Positions 47,225 to 57,825 of a stretch of 64,000 nucleotides of DNA are shown piece after piece. The stretch comes from Branchinecta lynchi (taxonomy: Eukaryota; Arthropoda; Branchiopoda; Anostraca; Branchinectidae). The notes under the pieces are model-generated. The model saw nothing but the letters and a program-made list of their open reading frames with translations, searched no databases and was not told the DNA's origin. Positions within the stretch are counted from its first letter, which is position 1. Every line of letters starts with the position of its first letter. Where the stretch lies: contig JAKZAP010000016.1 in the NCBI GenBank assembly GCA_023053575.1, positions 22,338,030 to 22,402,029 on the forward strand, in the 5' to 3' direction. A program made the position numbers and the translations under genes.

Positions 47225-48655
47225 CTCTGTGCCACCGAGTCAGCCAACTCCGTACAGTAACGTCAATGTTGACCCACCCCTCAATACAAGAGATCAAAGA
47301 GGCAATCAAGAAGCTAAGGAATCACAAGGCGCCAGGCATTGATTCTATCCCAGCTGAAGTCTACAAAGCTGCCCCTATTCTCGCTGAGAAACTCCACAAG
47401 CTCTTCTGCTCAATCTGGTCTCAGGAACGGTTTCCCCAAGAACGGCAAGACTCGGTTACAATACCAGTCTTTAAGAAAGGCGACCGCACTGAGTGCACAA
47501 ATTTCAGAGGGATTTCTCTTATAAGCATTGCTGGAAAGATCTTTGCAATGATTTTGCTTAACCGTTTCCGCACAGTCCGCAACGAAAGAGTCCGCCCCAA
47601 CCAATCTGGTTCCAGAGCCGGCATGGGCTGTATTGACCAGCTCTTTACCCTGAGACAGATTTTTGAACATAGAGCCAAACATCAACAAATCACCGTTGCT
47701 GTTTTCATCGACTTCATTACGGCCTTCGACTCAGTCATCCGGGGAGGAATTTGGAAGGCGATTGCGTCCCACCTAAGATCATACGACTCATTCAGGCTTA
47801 CTACCAACACACACGAGCCTGCCTCCAGGTCAACGGAGAACTCTGCCCACTATTCGATATCGACTTCGGTGTAAGGCAAGGATGTGTACTCGCTCCTGAG
47901 CTATTCAATTTTGTCGTCGACTGGATAATGGAAAAAGCAATGCTAAACTTCGGAGGAGTCAAGGTTGGCCTTGATTTCAGTACCACCGACCTGGACTATG
48001 CCGATGATGTTGCCCTTCTTGGCGAATCCGTCGATGAAGCCCAGGACATGCTTCTGAAAGTCTACGAAGTTGCTGCCCCAATGGGACTCGAGATTAATAT
48101 TGACAAAACTAAAGCTATGCCTAATGCCCCGGACTTAAACTCCACCCCTATAACCCTGAACCAAAGGCAGAATGAAGTTGTCAATAAATTCAAGTACCTC
48201 GGATCATACATCGACATTAACGGCGGATGTAGCGAAGAAATCCAATGTCGCATTGCATCAGCTTCCGCTGTCTTTGCACAGCTGCGAAAGCCGCTTTGGA
48301 AGAGGAAGGAAATCCACCGGAGAACAAAAATCTGTATTTACGACGCCCTAGTCCGATCTGTCTAACTGTACGGCTGCGAGACATGGCCCTTAAAAGCCGC
48401 TGAGGGACACGCCTTCAATACTTTCGAACACAGATGCCTGAGGAGCATACTGGGGATACGTCTCAGCGACCGAGTCCCAAACAAGGTCATCTACCAACGA
48501 TGTGACCAGAAGTACGACATTGCAACTCTCATTCGCCGCCGCCGCTTGTCTTGGTTCGGCATTGTTTGTCGAAGACCGACCGAGTCTTTTACGAACCAAG
48601 GCCTACGCTGCAAACCAGCGCCTGATTGGAGGAAACGTCATGGAGGCAGTGGCGA
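47225..48655 (+). pseudogene. RTE-like non-LTR reverse transcriptase (one frameshift, one stop)
   Basis: RT motifs in order: IKKLRNHKAPGIDSIPAEVY, FKKGDRTECTNFRGISL, FIDFITAFDSV, then a frameshift near 47755, FGVRQGCVLAPELFNFVVDW, LDYADDVALLGES, NKFKYLGSYID. A stop lies at 48363-48365, then the frame continues LYGCETWPLKAAEGHAFNTF and RRRRLSWFGIVCR. LYGCETW and the RRRLSWFG tail are typical of the RTE-type family. No endonuclease is seen upstream. It ends abruptly near 48655. Confidence 0.85.
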
Positions 48656-48830
48656 AACTAGCCCATTTTCGTGGGGGGGGGGGGGCAAGCCCAGATTTTA
48701 GCGACAAGATTTAACAATTACTGACAAAAAGCGCCATAGCCGCTGCGCGGCCATGGCGCACGTTTCCCGGAAACACATCTTACAACCGTTGTAATAATAA
48801 GTTGTAAGATCAGATGAGATGGTTTTCTAA
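48655..48830. repeat. Unclassified repeat start with G run
   Basis: CAGTGGCGAAACTAGCCCAT followed by a 13-G run looks like a hAT-type left end. Further on CGCCATAGCCGCTGCGCGGC / CATGGCG forms a hairpin. The right end is not found. Confidence 0.35.
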
Positions 48831-50075
48831 TGAAAGTTAATGAATTTGCCATTCGCTTCCTAGCACCAATGGTTATCAAAAGGAACCAGAAATACTATGC
48901 AGTCCATAGTCCTGCAAACCAGAAAAATATAGCCCACACACTCCTTGCTCATACTGTTTCTTTTTGTAGTTCTAGGGAGAAGGTTTATGCTTTGGCACTA
49001 GATTTTGCTGGTGCGTACGATTCTGTTATTCATTCGTGGGCTATTGCTGCACTACTTAAAAATAACATCCCTCTCCCTATAGTATTAACCCTAAGAAAAC
49101 TGTATAGTTCTTCTCGTCTGAGAATAAAATGGAAAAATAGTTACAGTGGATTTAATATAGTTCTAAAAAGGGGTTTAAGGCAGGAAGCATTCTCTCGCCT
49201 ATCATTTTTAATATTACTGTCTCAGCTGTGCTTGATCAGATTAGAACAACATCTGTTTATGGTAAAGGATACCTTTTTATCTTGGATAGCATATGCAGAT
49301 GATTTACTCCTTCTGTGTAGATCGGTAAAATCCCTCCAAGCTAGTGTAAATTTTCTTGTATAATTTTTTTCTGACCACGGCCTTCTTTTTCGACCAGAAA
49401 AATGTCAGTTACTAGTTCTGGGCCCTAGGCCGAATGATATAATAAATAATAGATTTATTCATTTATCTTGAGTGCCGTATGGCCCCACACTTTCTTTGTG
49501 CCGTGCTTCAATTTCAAAAGCATTTAAGTGTAGGATTGCAGCAAGCTTTGGGGCAGTAATATCACTTCGCGATTATCTGTCTCGCCGATCTCTGGCAGAA
49601 GTTTTTAATACTGTTGCTCTTCCTCAGGCCCTTCTTTTCTCTCCTTTACTTCCTTTTTTCACATTAACATTAACATTTCACATTCTCTCGCATTAAAACT
49701 ACCTTCTTCAACTTTGCCAAATATCTTTGTCGGATATCAAAATTTGAGTCAAATTCTTTTATGATGAAGACATATCGATTAAAAAACCCAATAGATATCA
49801 TAAAAAAACATGCTAATTTTCTTTCTAAAATTCCTCGAATCATCACAACCTCACTGAGGCTGTAGCTGATGGTTGAGTTATTACGCATACGTTTTATTTA
49901 AAAATTTTTTTTTTTTTATATTTGCTTGTTGATCTGCTGTATGCGATACGGCCTTGTTATGTCATAGTTATCGTTTTATATTTTTGGCCGGTTATGTATG
50001 TGTTTAATATGTTTTTTACTCTCCGATTTCTGGAGAAAATAAATTATTTGAATTGAACTGAATTGAATTGTAAGA
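48830..50075 (+). mobile_element. Degraded non-LTR retrotransposon, RT fragment and 3' end
   Basis: The ORF 48830-49363 has LALDFAGAYDSVIHSWAIAA, LRIKWKNSYSGFN, RGLRQ and the active site WIAYADDLLLLCRS, closest in pattern to the element at 51417-53470 (SIDIAGAFDNITHSQAL, IAYADDLLLVSRT). Downstream frames are broken. The 3' end is AATAAATTATTTGAATTGAA with a (TTGAA)n tail at 50040-50068. Confidence 0.8.
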
Positions 50076-50151
50076 ATATTCTACGAACCTAGGAAAGTGG
50101 ACCCTGGTAGCAGTGCTCCAACTGTCTCCGGTGTTCCTACTTCCAAGTCCA

Positions 50152-51415
50152 ATGCCTAGTAAGATTAGGTTTGCGTCGTTTAACTGCCACTCAGTTAAAC
50201 ACAACCTGGAGGCAGTGAAAGCACTTTCTGAATGTTGTGATACTATTTTTCTTCAGGAAACTATGCTAATGGATTTCGATTTAACATTTTCGAGTGCTAT
50301 ACACGCTGATTTCATTGCGTTTGGTGTTTCCGCGTCGCGTGCCGGTGACGGTCTACTGCGTGGTAGACCAAAAGGCGGTCTTGCGATTTTATGTCGAGCT
50401 GGCTTTATCATGCTTGTCATTCCCAGTACCTGCGGATGACCGCCTCCAACCAGTGAATATTCTGATTAATGGTAATAGTAGTTTTTTTTGTCAACGTGCC
50501 TGTGTGCACACAGGAAAACCTGTCGGAATTCCGGTTGTACCTTGGTAGGCTAGCCTCTTCTTTGTGCGGTGGTTTTTTCCTGGTTTGTTTTGTTGGTGAC
50601 TTCAATGCGAACTCGACTGGTGATACGCTCTTTAATAAGGAACTTGAGGAGTTTGTGGCTCATAATAACCTTACGATCTCAGATCGGGTGTCCCTTGATC
50701 CTACTTCTTTCACATATATGAGTCCGATCGGGAATGCATCGTGGTTAGATCACGTTGTTTGTTCTGATTCGCTTCATCTATTATTGAGTGAAGTGCGTAT
50801 AATGTTTTCCCCTCCCAAAGTGGATTGGGCTAAGGCCTCTACGTCCCAGTTAAAGGCTTATGCTGAGCGTGTGGACCGGAGGATTTTGGGCCTTGATATT
50901 GCATATCTTTATTCTTGTTCTTCTAGATTCTGTGTGAGTAGTGATCATTCTAAGAAGTTTGAGTATCTGTATTTTACTATTGTGTCTATCCTTATAGTTT
51001 CTGCATGCGAAACTTTGCCTGGGTTTGGTCTTCCTTCTGGTATAACCAACCGTAATAATGAAATAATACCTGGCTGGAATACGCATGTGCGGTACTACTA
51101 TCCTTCAGCCAAGGAGGCCTTCCTAACGTGGATTTTACATGGTAGGTCGCCTGGAGATCATTTTGACCTTATTCGAAGATCGCTTAATGGTAAGTTTCGA
51201 GGAGCCCTTCGATGGTGTAAAAGGAAATCTACCATTTTGAGGGCGAGAGCTCTGGCGGATAGCCTTAAGTCCGCAAAGTTTACTACTTTTTGGAAGGCTG
51301 TATCGAAGTCTAAGCAGCCTTTTCTCCAAAGGTTGTTGATAGAGTAGAGAATGCTGTTGGGTCTCTAGCAATCACTGAGTTGTGGCGGAGCCATTTCAGT
51401 GGGGTGTTTTCTTTT
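50152..51415 (+). pseudogene. ORF2 endonuclease part and linker of the split element
   Basis: Endonuclease signatures are visible: FNCHS, FLQETML, VGDFNANSTGD, TSFTYM..SWLDHVVCSD. Frames change near 50440-50470 and again near 51330, after which KVVDRVENAVGSLAITELW / RSHFSGVFSFK leads to the break. Not translatable as it stands. Confidence 0.8.
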
Positions 51416-51416
51416 A

Positions 51417-53470
51417 AGTAAGTAAGTAAGTAAGTAATTTATTTATAACCCGCCGTTTTCAGAATGCGGAGTAAATGAAGAAAGTAAATAAAACACATAA
51501 ACATACACAAAAAGACACTTAATTTCAATCGTCGGCCAGGAAGCAGTGTAGAAGGTCGTGCGCTGGTTGGGTTCTGTTGTCAATGATTTTTGATAGCGAA
51601 GAAGAAACATCCAAAAGGGTAACACTTGCATCTTGAATTTTGAACTTCTCTGTCAAAGTATGGTTATGGCATAATTTCGACAAGTGGAGCAGGTGCTTTG
51701 CATATTTAAAATAACATGATCTCATCTTTTTTATCTCCTTCTTTCGCAGAACATGAGTGTCACCAGAACGAAATAGTATAGAAGGAGCGCAGAAGGTGCT
51801 GTACAATTTCCCCAAAGCTTTACGATTATAACGCCCCCGGTTGGGGACGATGCGCCCATAGGCGGTACGGATTGATCTAGAAACTTCTTGAACAACCGAA
51901 GAGCAAAATTTTGACAACGAGGATTTGAATGTTATGCCAAGCCATCGTAGAGATTCTGTTGATCTGACGACGAACGATCCGAGAGAGATAGAAGCTTTAG
52001 CATGTAAACGATTTGACGAAGGGTTGAAATGCAGGTACTCACATTTTGAGAGGTTAACTTCAAGACCGACTTTGAGAAGTTCCGACGACAGCTTACAGAC
52101 ATTTTTGGTGAGTGTGGATCGGGTACGGCTTACTAAGAGCAAGTCGTCCGCGTAAGCTATGTAGCTGAAGGCGTGGTCTTTATAAAAGTAAGCAGGATGC
52201 AAAGAATCAAGACAAGAAGATATGGCTGATTTGAAGATGTAGGGAGATAAGACTCCCCCTTGACGAACACCAGTTCGGACTGGAATAATCTCTGACAAGC
52301 TACCTTGCCATTTGAACCTTACTGAAGAATGCCCATACCAAAATTTTAACAGATAGACAACAGACAGATTCACGCCAGAAGTAATGAGAGAAAATAGGGC
52401 CTGAGAGTGCGTTATATTGTCAAAAGCACCAGCTATATCTATAGAACATATATGTATAGCAGACTTGTCGCGGGTAGCCTGTTTCATTATTTTTGTCAAT
52501 ATATGATGAGCGTGCGCACAACTGGTGCTCGAACGGAATCCAAACTGCATTGAACCAAAGCGACATTTTTCAACTATTTCTGGAAGAAGGACGTATTCCA
52601 GGATTTTGCTTATGGTACAAGAAACTGTAATTGGCCGATAGCTTTTGCAAAGGTCCGCGTCTTTCCCTCGCTTAATCACCGATGTTATAGTACCCAAGAG
52701 GAAACTATTCGGAACCAAACCCTGGCATAAACAAATTTGAAATAGCAGCTGAAGGTGTTGTGTTAAAGCTGGACACTCAATTTTGAAAAAATCGGCACTA
52801 AGGCCATCAGAATCTGTAGAACCAGTTCTTCTTAATTTTCGGAAAGCAATTTCGATGGAAGAACAAGTAACGGGAAGAACAGAAGGTTGAAATATCTTCC
52901 TTGGTAGGTATTTAAGAAGTAAATTTTCAAAGTGCTGCTGAATCTGGTTTTTGTAACCACTGAATAGACCACTGTAGTGGCTGGTCCAGTCAGCCATCGT
53001 TAGCGTGGAAGGAGGTACAGCTGAACCTTTATCTGTACGAAGGACCTTTTGCCACGCTTTTTTGTCACTGGGAGCATCGAAGCCATTCAAACGAGCATTT
53101 TTAAGTGAAGATTTGTATTCACGCTTCGTTTTAGCTTTTAGATTAAAGACAGTACCATTCCCTGGACGTCCACAAGCAATCCAGATTTTTAGCCAAAATT
53201 TTGCCGTGTTTTTTGCCTTCTTAACTTCAGGACTGACTTTCCAAATAGGTTTCCTTGTACCAACTCGAATTCTCTCAGTCGGTACAGCAGTATCGGCTGC
53301 CAATTTCAAGCAATGGACAAGCTCGCTATAATAACAATTAATATCAACGGACGAAGTAGTAGCTGCTATACCAGTCTGAAGAAGGTGAAAAGGAACTTTT
53401 AAAAGCGAGAGAAGATTAGTTAACGAAGAGTAGTTAATATCAGTTTTGTGAAATCTAATTCTTCTCAGTA
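51417..53470 (-). mobile_element. 5'-truncated non-LTR retrotransposon inserted head-on in another element
   Basis: The main ORF 53309-51525 (594 codons, open up to about 53466) has linker, then RT: DADLCKSYRPITVSCTISK, MQFGFRSSTSCAHAHHI, CSIDIAGAFDNITHSQAL, TGVRQGGVLSPYIF, FSYIAYADDLLLVSRT, and a C-terminal part. There is no internal stop. The 3' end is an (ACTT)n tail, seen as taagtaagtaag at 51417-51436. The endonuclease is missing. It separates the linker and RT of the 50076-55016 element. Confidence 0.87.
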
Positions 53471-53479
53471 TATAGCAGC

Positions 53480-54936
53480 AACTACATCATTCCCTCCTAA
53501 ATTCTGGAGAGCAGCTGATTTCGCTTGACGTAGTTACTAAAGCGATTTCTGGGCTCTCCTGCAGAAAGATAGGGGGACTTGATGGTGTTTCCGCTAACCA
53601 TTTAAAGCATGCTGGACAGTCTCTTGTGTGTGTTCTTTCTTTGCTTTTTAATGGGTGTTTAAATGGGGCTCTGGCTGAAGTTTGCCTTGTGCCTGTACCT
53701 AAGTGTCCTACTGGGGATATGACGGCTTTGGCTAACTATCGTCCGATTGCCCTGGCAGCAGTAGTGTCAAAATTATTTGAGAAATGTCTGTATAACTTGC
53801 TTCAACCCAGTATAAATTCATCCCAATATCAGTTTGGATTCAAGGAAAAGTCTTCTACTGAGTTTTGTGTTTTTATTTTGGAGACAGTTATACAGTATTT
53901 CTGGTTGTTTTCAAGCCCTGTATTTGTTTGTTTTATTGATGCAAAGGCGGCGTTCGATAGGGCCAACCACGAGAAGCTTCTTTTTAAGATGGTCTCGCGG
54001 GGTGCGGACCCTCGCATTGTTGGTACATTGGCTGATTGGTTCCAAACACAGAGATTTCGTGTAAAGTGGGGAGGTATACTAAGCCTGCCATTCTCTGTTC
54101 TTAGTGGTGCTAGACAGGGTGGTGTCCTTTCTCCTTTATTATATAACCTGTATGTGGATGAACTAAATATTTCGTTGGCTAATACTGGTGTTGGTTGCTT
54201 TGTGCAGTGTTTTTGCCTTAATAACCTTAGCTACGCAGATGACCTTGCCATTCTTGCCGAAACTGTAGCAGCCCTGAACAAGCTTCTAGCTGTCTGTGAC
54301 AGGTTTGCCGTGGCTAATGATGTATTCTACAATACAAATAAGACTTTTTGTATGGCGTTCATCCTACCTGGCATGTCTCTCAAGCACATACCTACTGCTA
54401 TCCTATTTGGAGTCCCGCTTGTGTTTGTACAGTCGTTTAAGTATTTGGGATATACTTTCTGCAGTTCACTTAGAGACGACCTCCATGTGTCAGTGGTGTC
54501 CCGATCACTGTGTGTCCGTGCTAATATCCTTATTAGAAAGTTCTCTAGTTGTGATTCTTCAGTTAAAACTTTCCTTTTCAGGGCTTACTGTACTCCACTG
54601 TATTGTCTGTCACTAACCCACTCTACATCTGTGAAATGCGAGAATACTTTTCGGGTTCTTTATAACAATTCATTGCGGTGGCTAGATGGGCTACCTTGGA
54701 ACTGTAGTGCTTCCGGGATGTTTGTCAGTGAGGGTCTTTCTTCTTTTGGGGAACTCAGGCGTCGGTCTATCTTCTCTCTTCAGACCCAGATCCTTCGATC
54801 CAGTAATCCACTGGTTTCTCGGGCCCAAACATGCGGCTATCCTTACCTGTGTAGATGGCATGGAACCGTGAGCTGCATTCAGCATTTGATGTTGGGTAGC
54901 TTATTGTTTTTATATTTTTGCCCACATCCATGTTAG
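53480..54936 (+). pseudogene. ORF2 reverse transcriptase part of the split element
   Basis: The frame resumes at about 53490 (HHSLLNSGEQLISLDVVTKA, then GGLDGVSANHLKHAG) and stays open to 54936: LANYRPIALAAVVSKLFEKC, YQFGFKEKSST, CFIDAKAAFDRANHEKL, SGARQGGVLSPLLYNLYVDE, LSYADDLAILAET, FKYLGYTF. All RT motifs are intact. Only the interruption and endonuclease shifts disable it. Confidence 0.85.
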
Positions 54937-55224
54937 TTGTTAATATTTATTGTTAGTTGTTTAGTATGGCCCAAGCTGGCCATTTTATTAGATTAAATAA
55001 ATAAATAAATAAATATAGCGAAGGACAACCCCAAATTCATTCGCTTTGCGTATAACCGTCTTTGACAGTTTGCCCAAACTCAGGTCGCTACAACCAGATG
55101 CACGGGCGAACTTATATCTCATTTGCGCTCCGTACATCTTATACTGTCCCTGTTTAAAATACTTTAAAGTCTTCAAGAGGTCTTACTATAATCATTGTAA
55201 ATTGTTAACGCACCACTCTGTTCC

Positions 55225-55726
55225 TGTCGCAACCTTGAATGACCCCTCTTGGTTATTCGGCCTTTCATGTTATCCCTAGCTCCCTTCTGGTAAGTGAGCA
55301 CCTGAAATCCCCGCTTCCGCCATTGTTTCGTTTTGTGCCTATGAGTATTTAGCGCTTTTTCAGTCAGTTCCAGTTTTGTCAGTAACGCACTGCAAACTTC
55401 AAAGGTCCGCAGACAACTCTTTTCCACATAAGGACATGAGAAGCTTCAAAGTATTGTTTTGCATTCTGGATGGTAGAGCATCAGATCAACTTTCTGTTTA
55501 AAACTTTTTTTTTGCTTGCTTTTCCCGCGTTTAAAACATTGCACGTTCAGTTTTCAAATATTTTGCGGCCAGTCGCCGCGTGGGATAACGGGAAGGCTGA
55601 TTGAGCTGACAAGCGCTAACAGGAAAATCGCTAATTTCATCTGGAAAGTAATGGTACTGTTGAAATACGGTATTTCTGATCTATTCCATCACGAAAAAAT
55701 CATTTCTAGTAAGAGTGCCCTTTAAA
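55225..55726 (+). repeat. Dispersed repeat with TTAAAGG-type end, copy 3
   Basis: Shares GACCCCTCTTGG, CCCCGCTTCCGCCATTGTTTC, GGGAAGGCTGATTGAGCTGA, CAAGCGCTAA and ATCATTTCTAGTAAGAG with copies 1 and 2; ends GCCCTTTAAAT. Confidence 0.6.
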
Positions 55727-55969
55727 TTATTCCAGAAAATCGGCGTCCAAGATACCTTTCGGTCACTCGAGAGAACGCCAGCGTCTCTAACATACAAATC
55801 ACATCACACACCTCATCGTCTTCATGATGTTTCCCATCATTATTTTTAGCACAATTAGATTAGTCTAAATTATCTGTGTTCATGTTGATTTTTCTTTGTC
55901 CTGTATTTCCTTTTATTCTCTTACTCTGCTGTCGCCAAGTGCATTTGCTGGTTACATAAAATATGTATA

Positions 55970-56131
55970 CACTGTAAAAAGTTTCTTCGATAGAGGATTA
56001 AAGTTAACTGCGTATTTGCTACTGGGATTAATCTTGTCTCCACTGGGGTAAGATTAATCCGAATTAGAAATAATCTTATCTCAGCAGAGACAATATTCAG
56101 CCCAGTAGTTAGTACTGCAAGATTTTTTTTC
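55970..56131. mobile_element. MITE, CACTGTAAAAA family, copy 2 (right end degraded)
   Basis: TA|CACTGTAAAAAGTTTC at the left, then GTATTTGCTACTGGGATTAA and TCTTATCTCAGCAGAGACAA as in copy 1 (19940-20091). The right TIR has decayed to GATTTTTTTTCGCC. Confidence 0.7.
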
Positions 56132-56181
56132 GCCAGCCAATAAGAACACTCAAACTATCCTAAATCTCTGCAATCCTATTT

Positions 56182-56262
56182 TTTTGACGGTGCAAAACGA
56201 ATAAATTAGCTACATTGTATTCAAGCTATATTTCGGCCCTTCTTGGCAAGGGCCGAAATATA
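56182..56262. mobile_element. MITE fragment, TTTGACGGTGC family
   Basis: TTTGACGGTGCAAAACGAAT then AGCTATATTTCGGCCCTTC, one arm of the element at 17920-18184; the other arm is lost. Confidence 0.6.
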
Positions 56263-57154
56263 ATGCGAAATCAGATTCGCAGTCAGCTTGGGCTGAAGGA
56301 ATATCTATCTCTGCAAGCCCCCGCACCCCCAGCCGAACTTCGAGAGGTTTGGCCTGGCTTCATCTTCCGGCTCCATCTTGGAGCAGATAAAACTGGTGCT
56401 TGATGGCATCAGTCCAAATCCTTGTAGCATACCCGTCCCGTGGAGGGGTGTCGCGGAACAGAATCAAATCCACTCTTGCTGCATTGCCACGAACTTACTA
56501 CCGAGCACGACTTTAGGTCGGAATTGCAACGAAAGGCAGAAGCTCTTCCAAATCTGTGAGATGCGATGTATCTGCCATCTGGGGAGAAATCACTCTTTCC
56601 TTGAAATACGCGATTTTTCACTTGACTAGCTGGCTAGTTGTTTCCTCCTACTTCTATTATTTTTGTTCTTCACCGAACATTTTACACAAATAGAAGTTTA
56701 CTTCCGTAAAGATAACAGAAATGCTACAAAAACACACATAAGCAATATACACAAGCCTGGTAAATTTCCACACGTTGACGGATGGGCATCCTTGGGTTGA
56801 TCTTATCTAAGATTCCCACAGTATTAATTTTTAAAATTCTGTAAATGTTATCTTTTCGTGAAACGTAACATTGAGAACGTTGTCGAGTGTTATCTAACCT
56901 TTTAAATTTTGTATTTCACGAAAATATAAAATGAGTTTGATAACACGTTTTCAGTTTTCATACGGTGTTACTATACTCCTGACAGGACATATCTCAAAAC
57001 ACCCTAAATTCCCGAATGTGACATTTTCGCTTTAAACCAGGCAAGCGAAGTTCGTTAATTCTCCTGTAAATGCATTATTTATTTATTTCTCTCAGAACTG
57101 AGGAGTACAAAATAATGTATAGAACAGGGCTGCCATATCGATTTTGGACTGCTA

Positions 57155-57637
57155 TTTGCCTGTACTTACTATTTTCGTTCCATGCCTCGTAAAAAGTTAC
57201 TAAACTGACCGTTCCAACCCGATGAAAAATTTATCTCAAAATAGTACTATGAAGTAGTACGAAAAAGTAGTATGCAGTACTAACGATCCTACTACATGCT
57301 TCCACTTCAAGGCTACCGTATTACTGCACCTACTATATGCTACTGTTAGTAAGACCGGATGCTACTTTGGCAAGACAGGATGCTACTGGATACTACTACA
57401 TAAGATTGGACCAGTCACATTAAATGATAGTATTCTTTGCTATTACATAGTCTTACATGCAACGTTTTCGTACCAATACCATACTACTACGCAGGCTACA
57501 AATTTTTCATCGGGAACCTTCTCGAAATAGTAACTAATAGTAACTATTTGCTTACCATGCTCGGGAGCGTACTAAGCGTGATAACTAGGCATCTCTGTAT
57601 TGCATAGTAACTACGGTAAGTGGGGTGGAACACGCTC
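57155..57637. mobile_element. MITE, GAGCGTGTTCCA family, copy 3, interrupted
   Basis: Matches copy 2 (21847-22132) on both sides of an inserted 297-bp MITE; ends GGGTGGAACACGCTC at 57637. It lies right after the REV3 stop codon and probably forms part of the 3' UTR. Confidence 0.75.
57218..57514. mobile_element. MITE, CCCGATGAAAAATTT family, copy 2
   Basis: Ends CCCGATGAAAAATTTATC and AAATTTTTCATCGGG, with AA on both sides. The uninterrupted host sequence at 21929-21945 shows a single AA, so the borders are exact and the duplication is 2 bp. Confidence 0.85.
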
Positions 57638-57672
57638 ACTATATCGTACGATTCAGGTTGCTTAAAATCCAT

Positions 57673-57825
57673 TCAAAACTCAGCAACGTACTTCTGAACT
57701 AGTCCGTCTAAGAAATTCACTTCAGTATGATTATGTTCTGCTGTTCGCCTCTTGTACAGAAGGGGACAATCAAGAGACATGCAGTGTCGACCGACAGCAG
57801 TGTCACCACTGCAAGCACCGCACAC
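57673..57825 (-). CDS. REV3: REV3 terminal coding exon (CysB iron-sulfur cluster)
   Basis: Acceptor taccgttctag|GTGTGC, 50 codons, TGA at 57675-57673. VCGACSG, HCMSLDCPLLYKRR and the end LVQKYVAEF match the last segment of REV3 in spacing and sequence. There is no ATG. No AATAAA is seen just after the stop; the sequence runs straight into a MITE copy ending at 57637, so the 3' UTR probably uses transposon sequence. Confidence 0.93.
   Translation of the reverse strand: MCGACSGDTAVGRHCMSLDCPLLYKRRTAEHNHTEVNFLDGLVQKYVAEF

Larger units (their letters stand above)
50076..55016 (+). mobile_element. Non-LTR retrotransposon with ORF1 tail, endonuclease and RT, split by an opposed insertion
   Basis: The last 27 codons of ORF1 (50079-50159) overlap the ORF2 start: ATGCCTAG holds both ATG (50152) and TAG. 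ORF2 begins SKIRFASFNCHSVKHNLEAV, an AP-type endonuclease, and continues to the linker at about 51415. A minus-strand element interrupts it (51417-53470) and ORF2 resumes with the RT domain to 54936. It ends in (AAAT)n at 54990-55016. CR1/Jockey-like; clade not fixed. Confidence 0.85.

Noticed and set aside
56400..56630. Possible coding remnant on the minus strand
   Set aside because: Several short frames look protein-like but contain stops and match no family I recognise.
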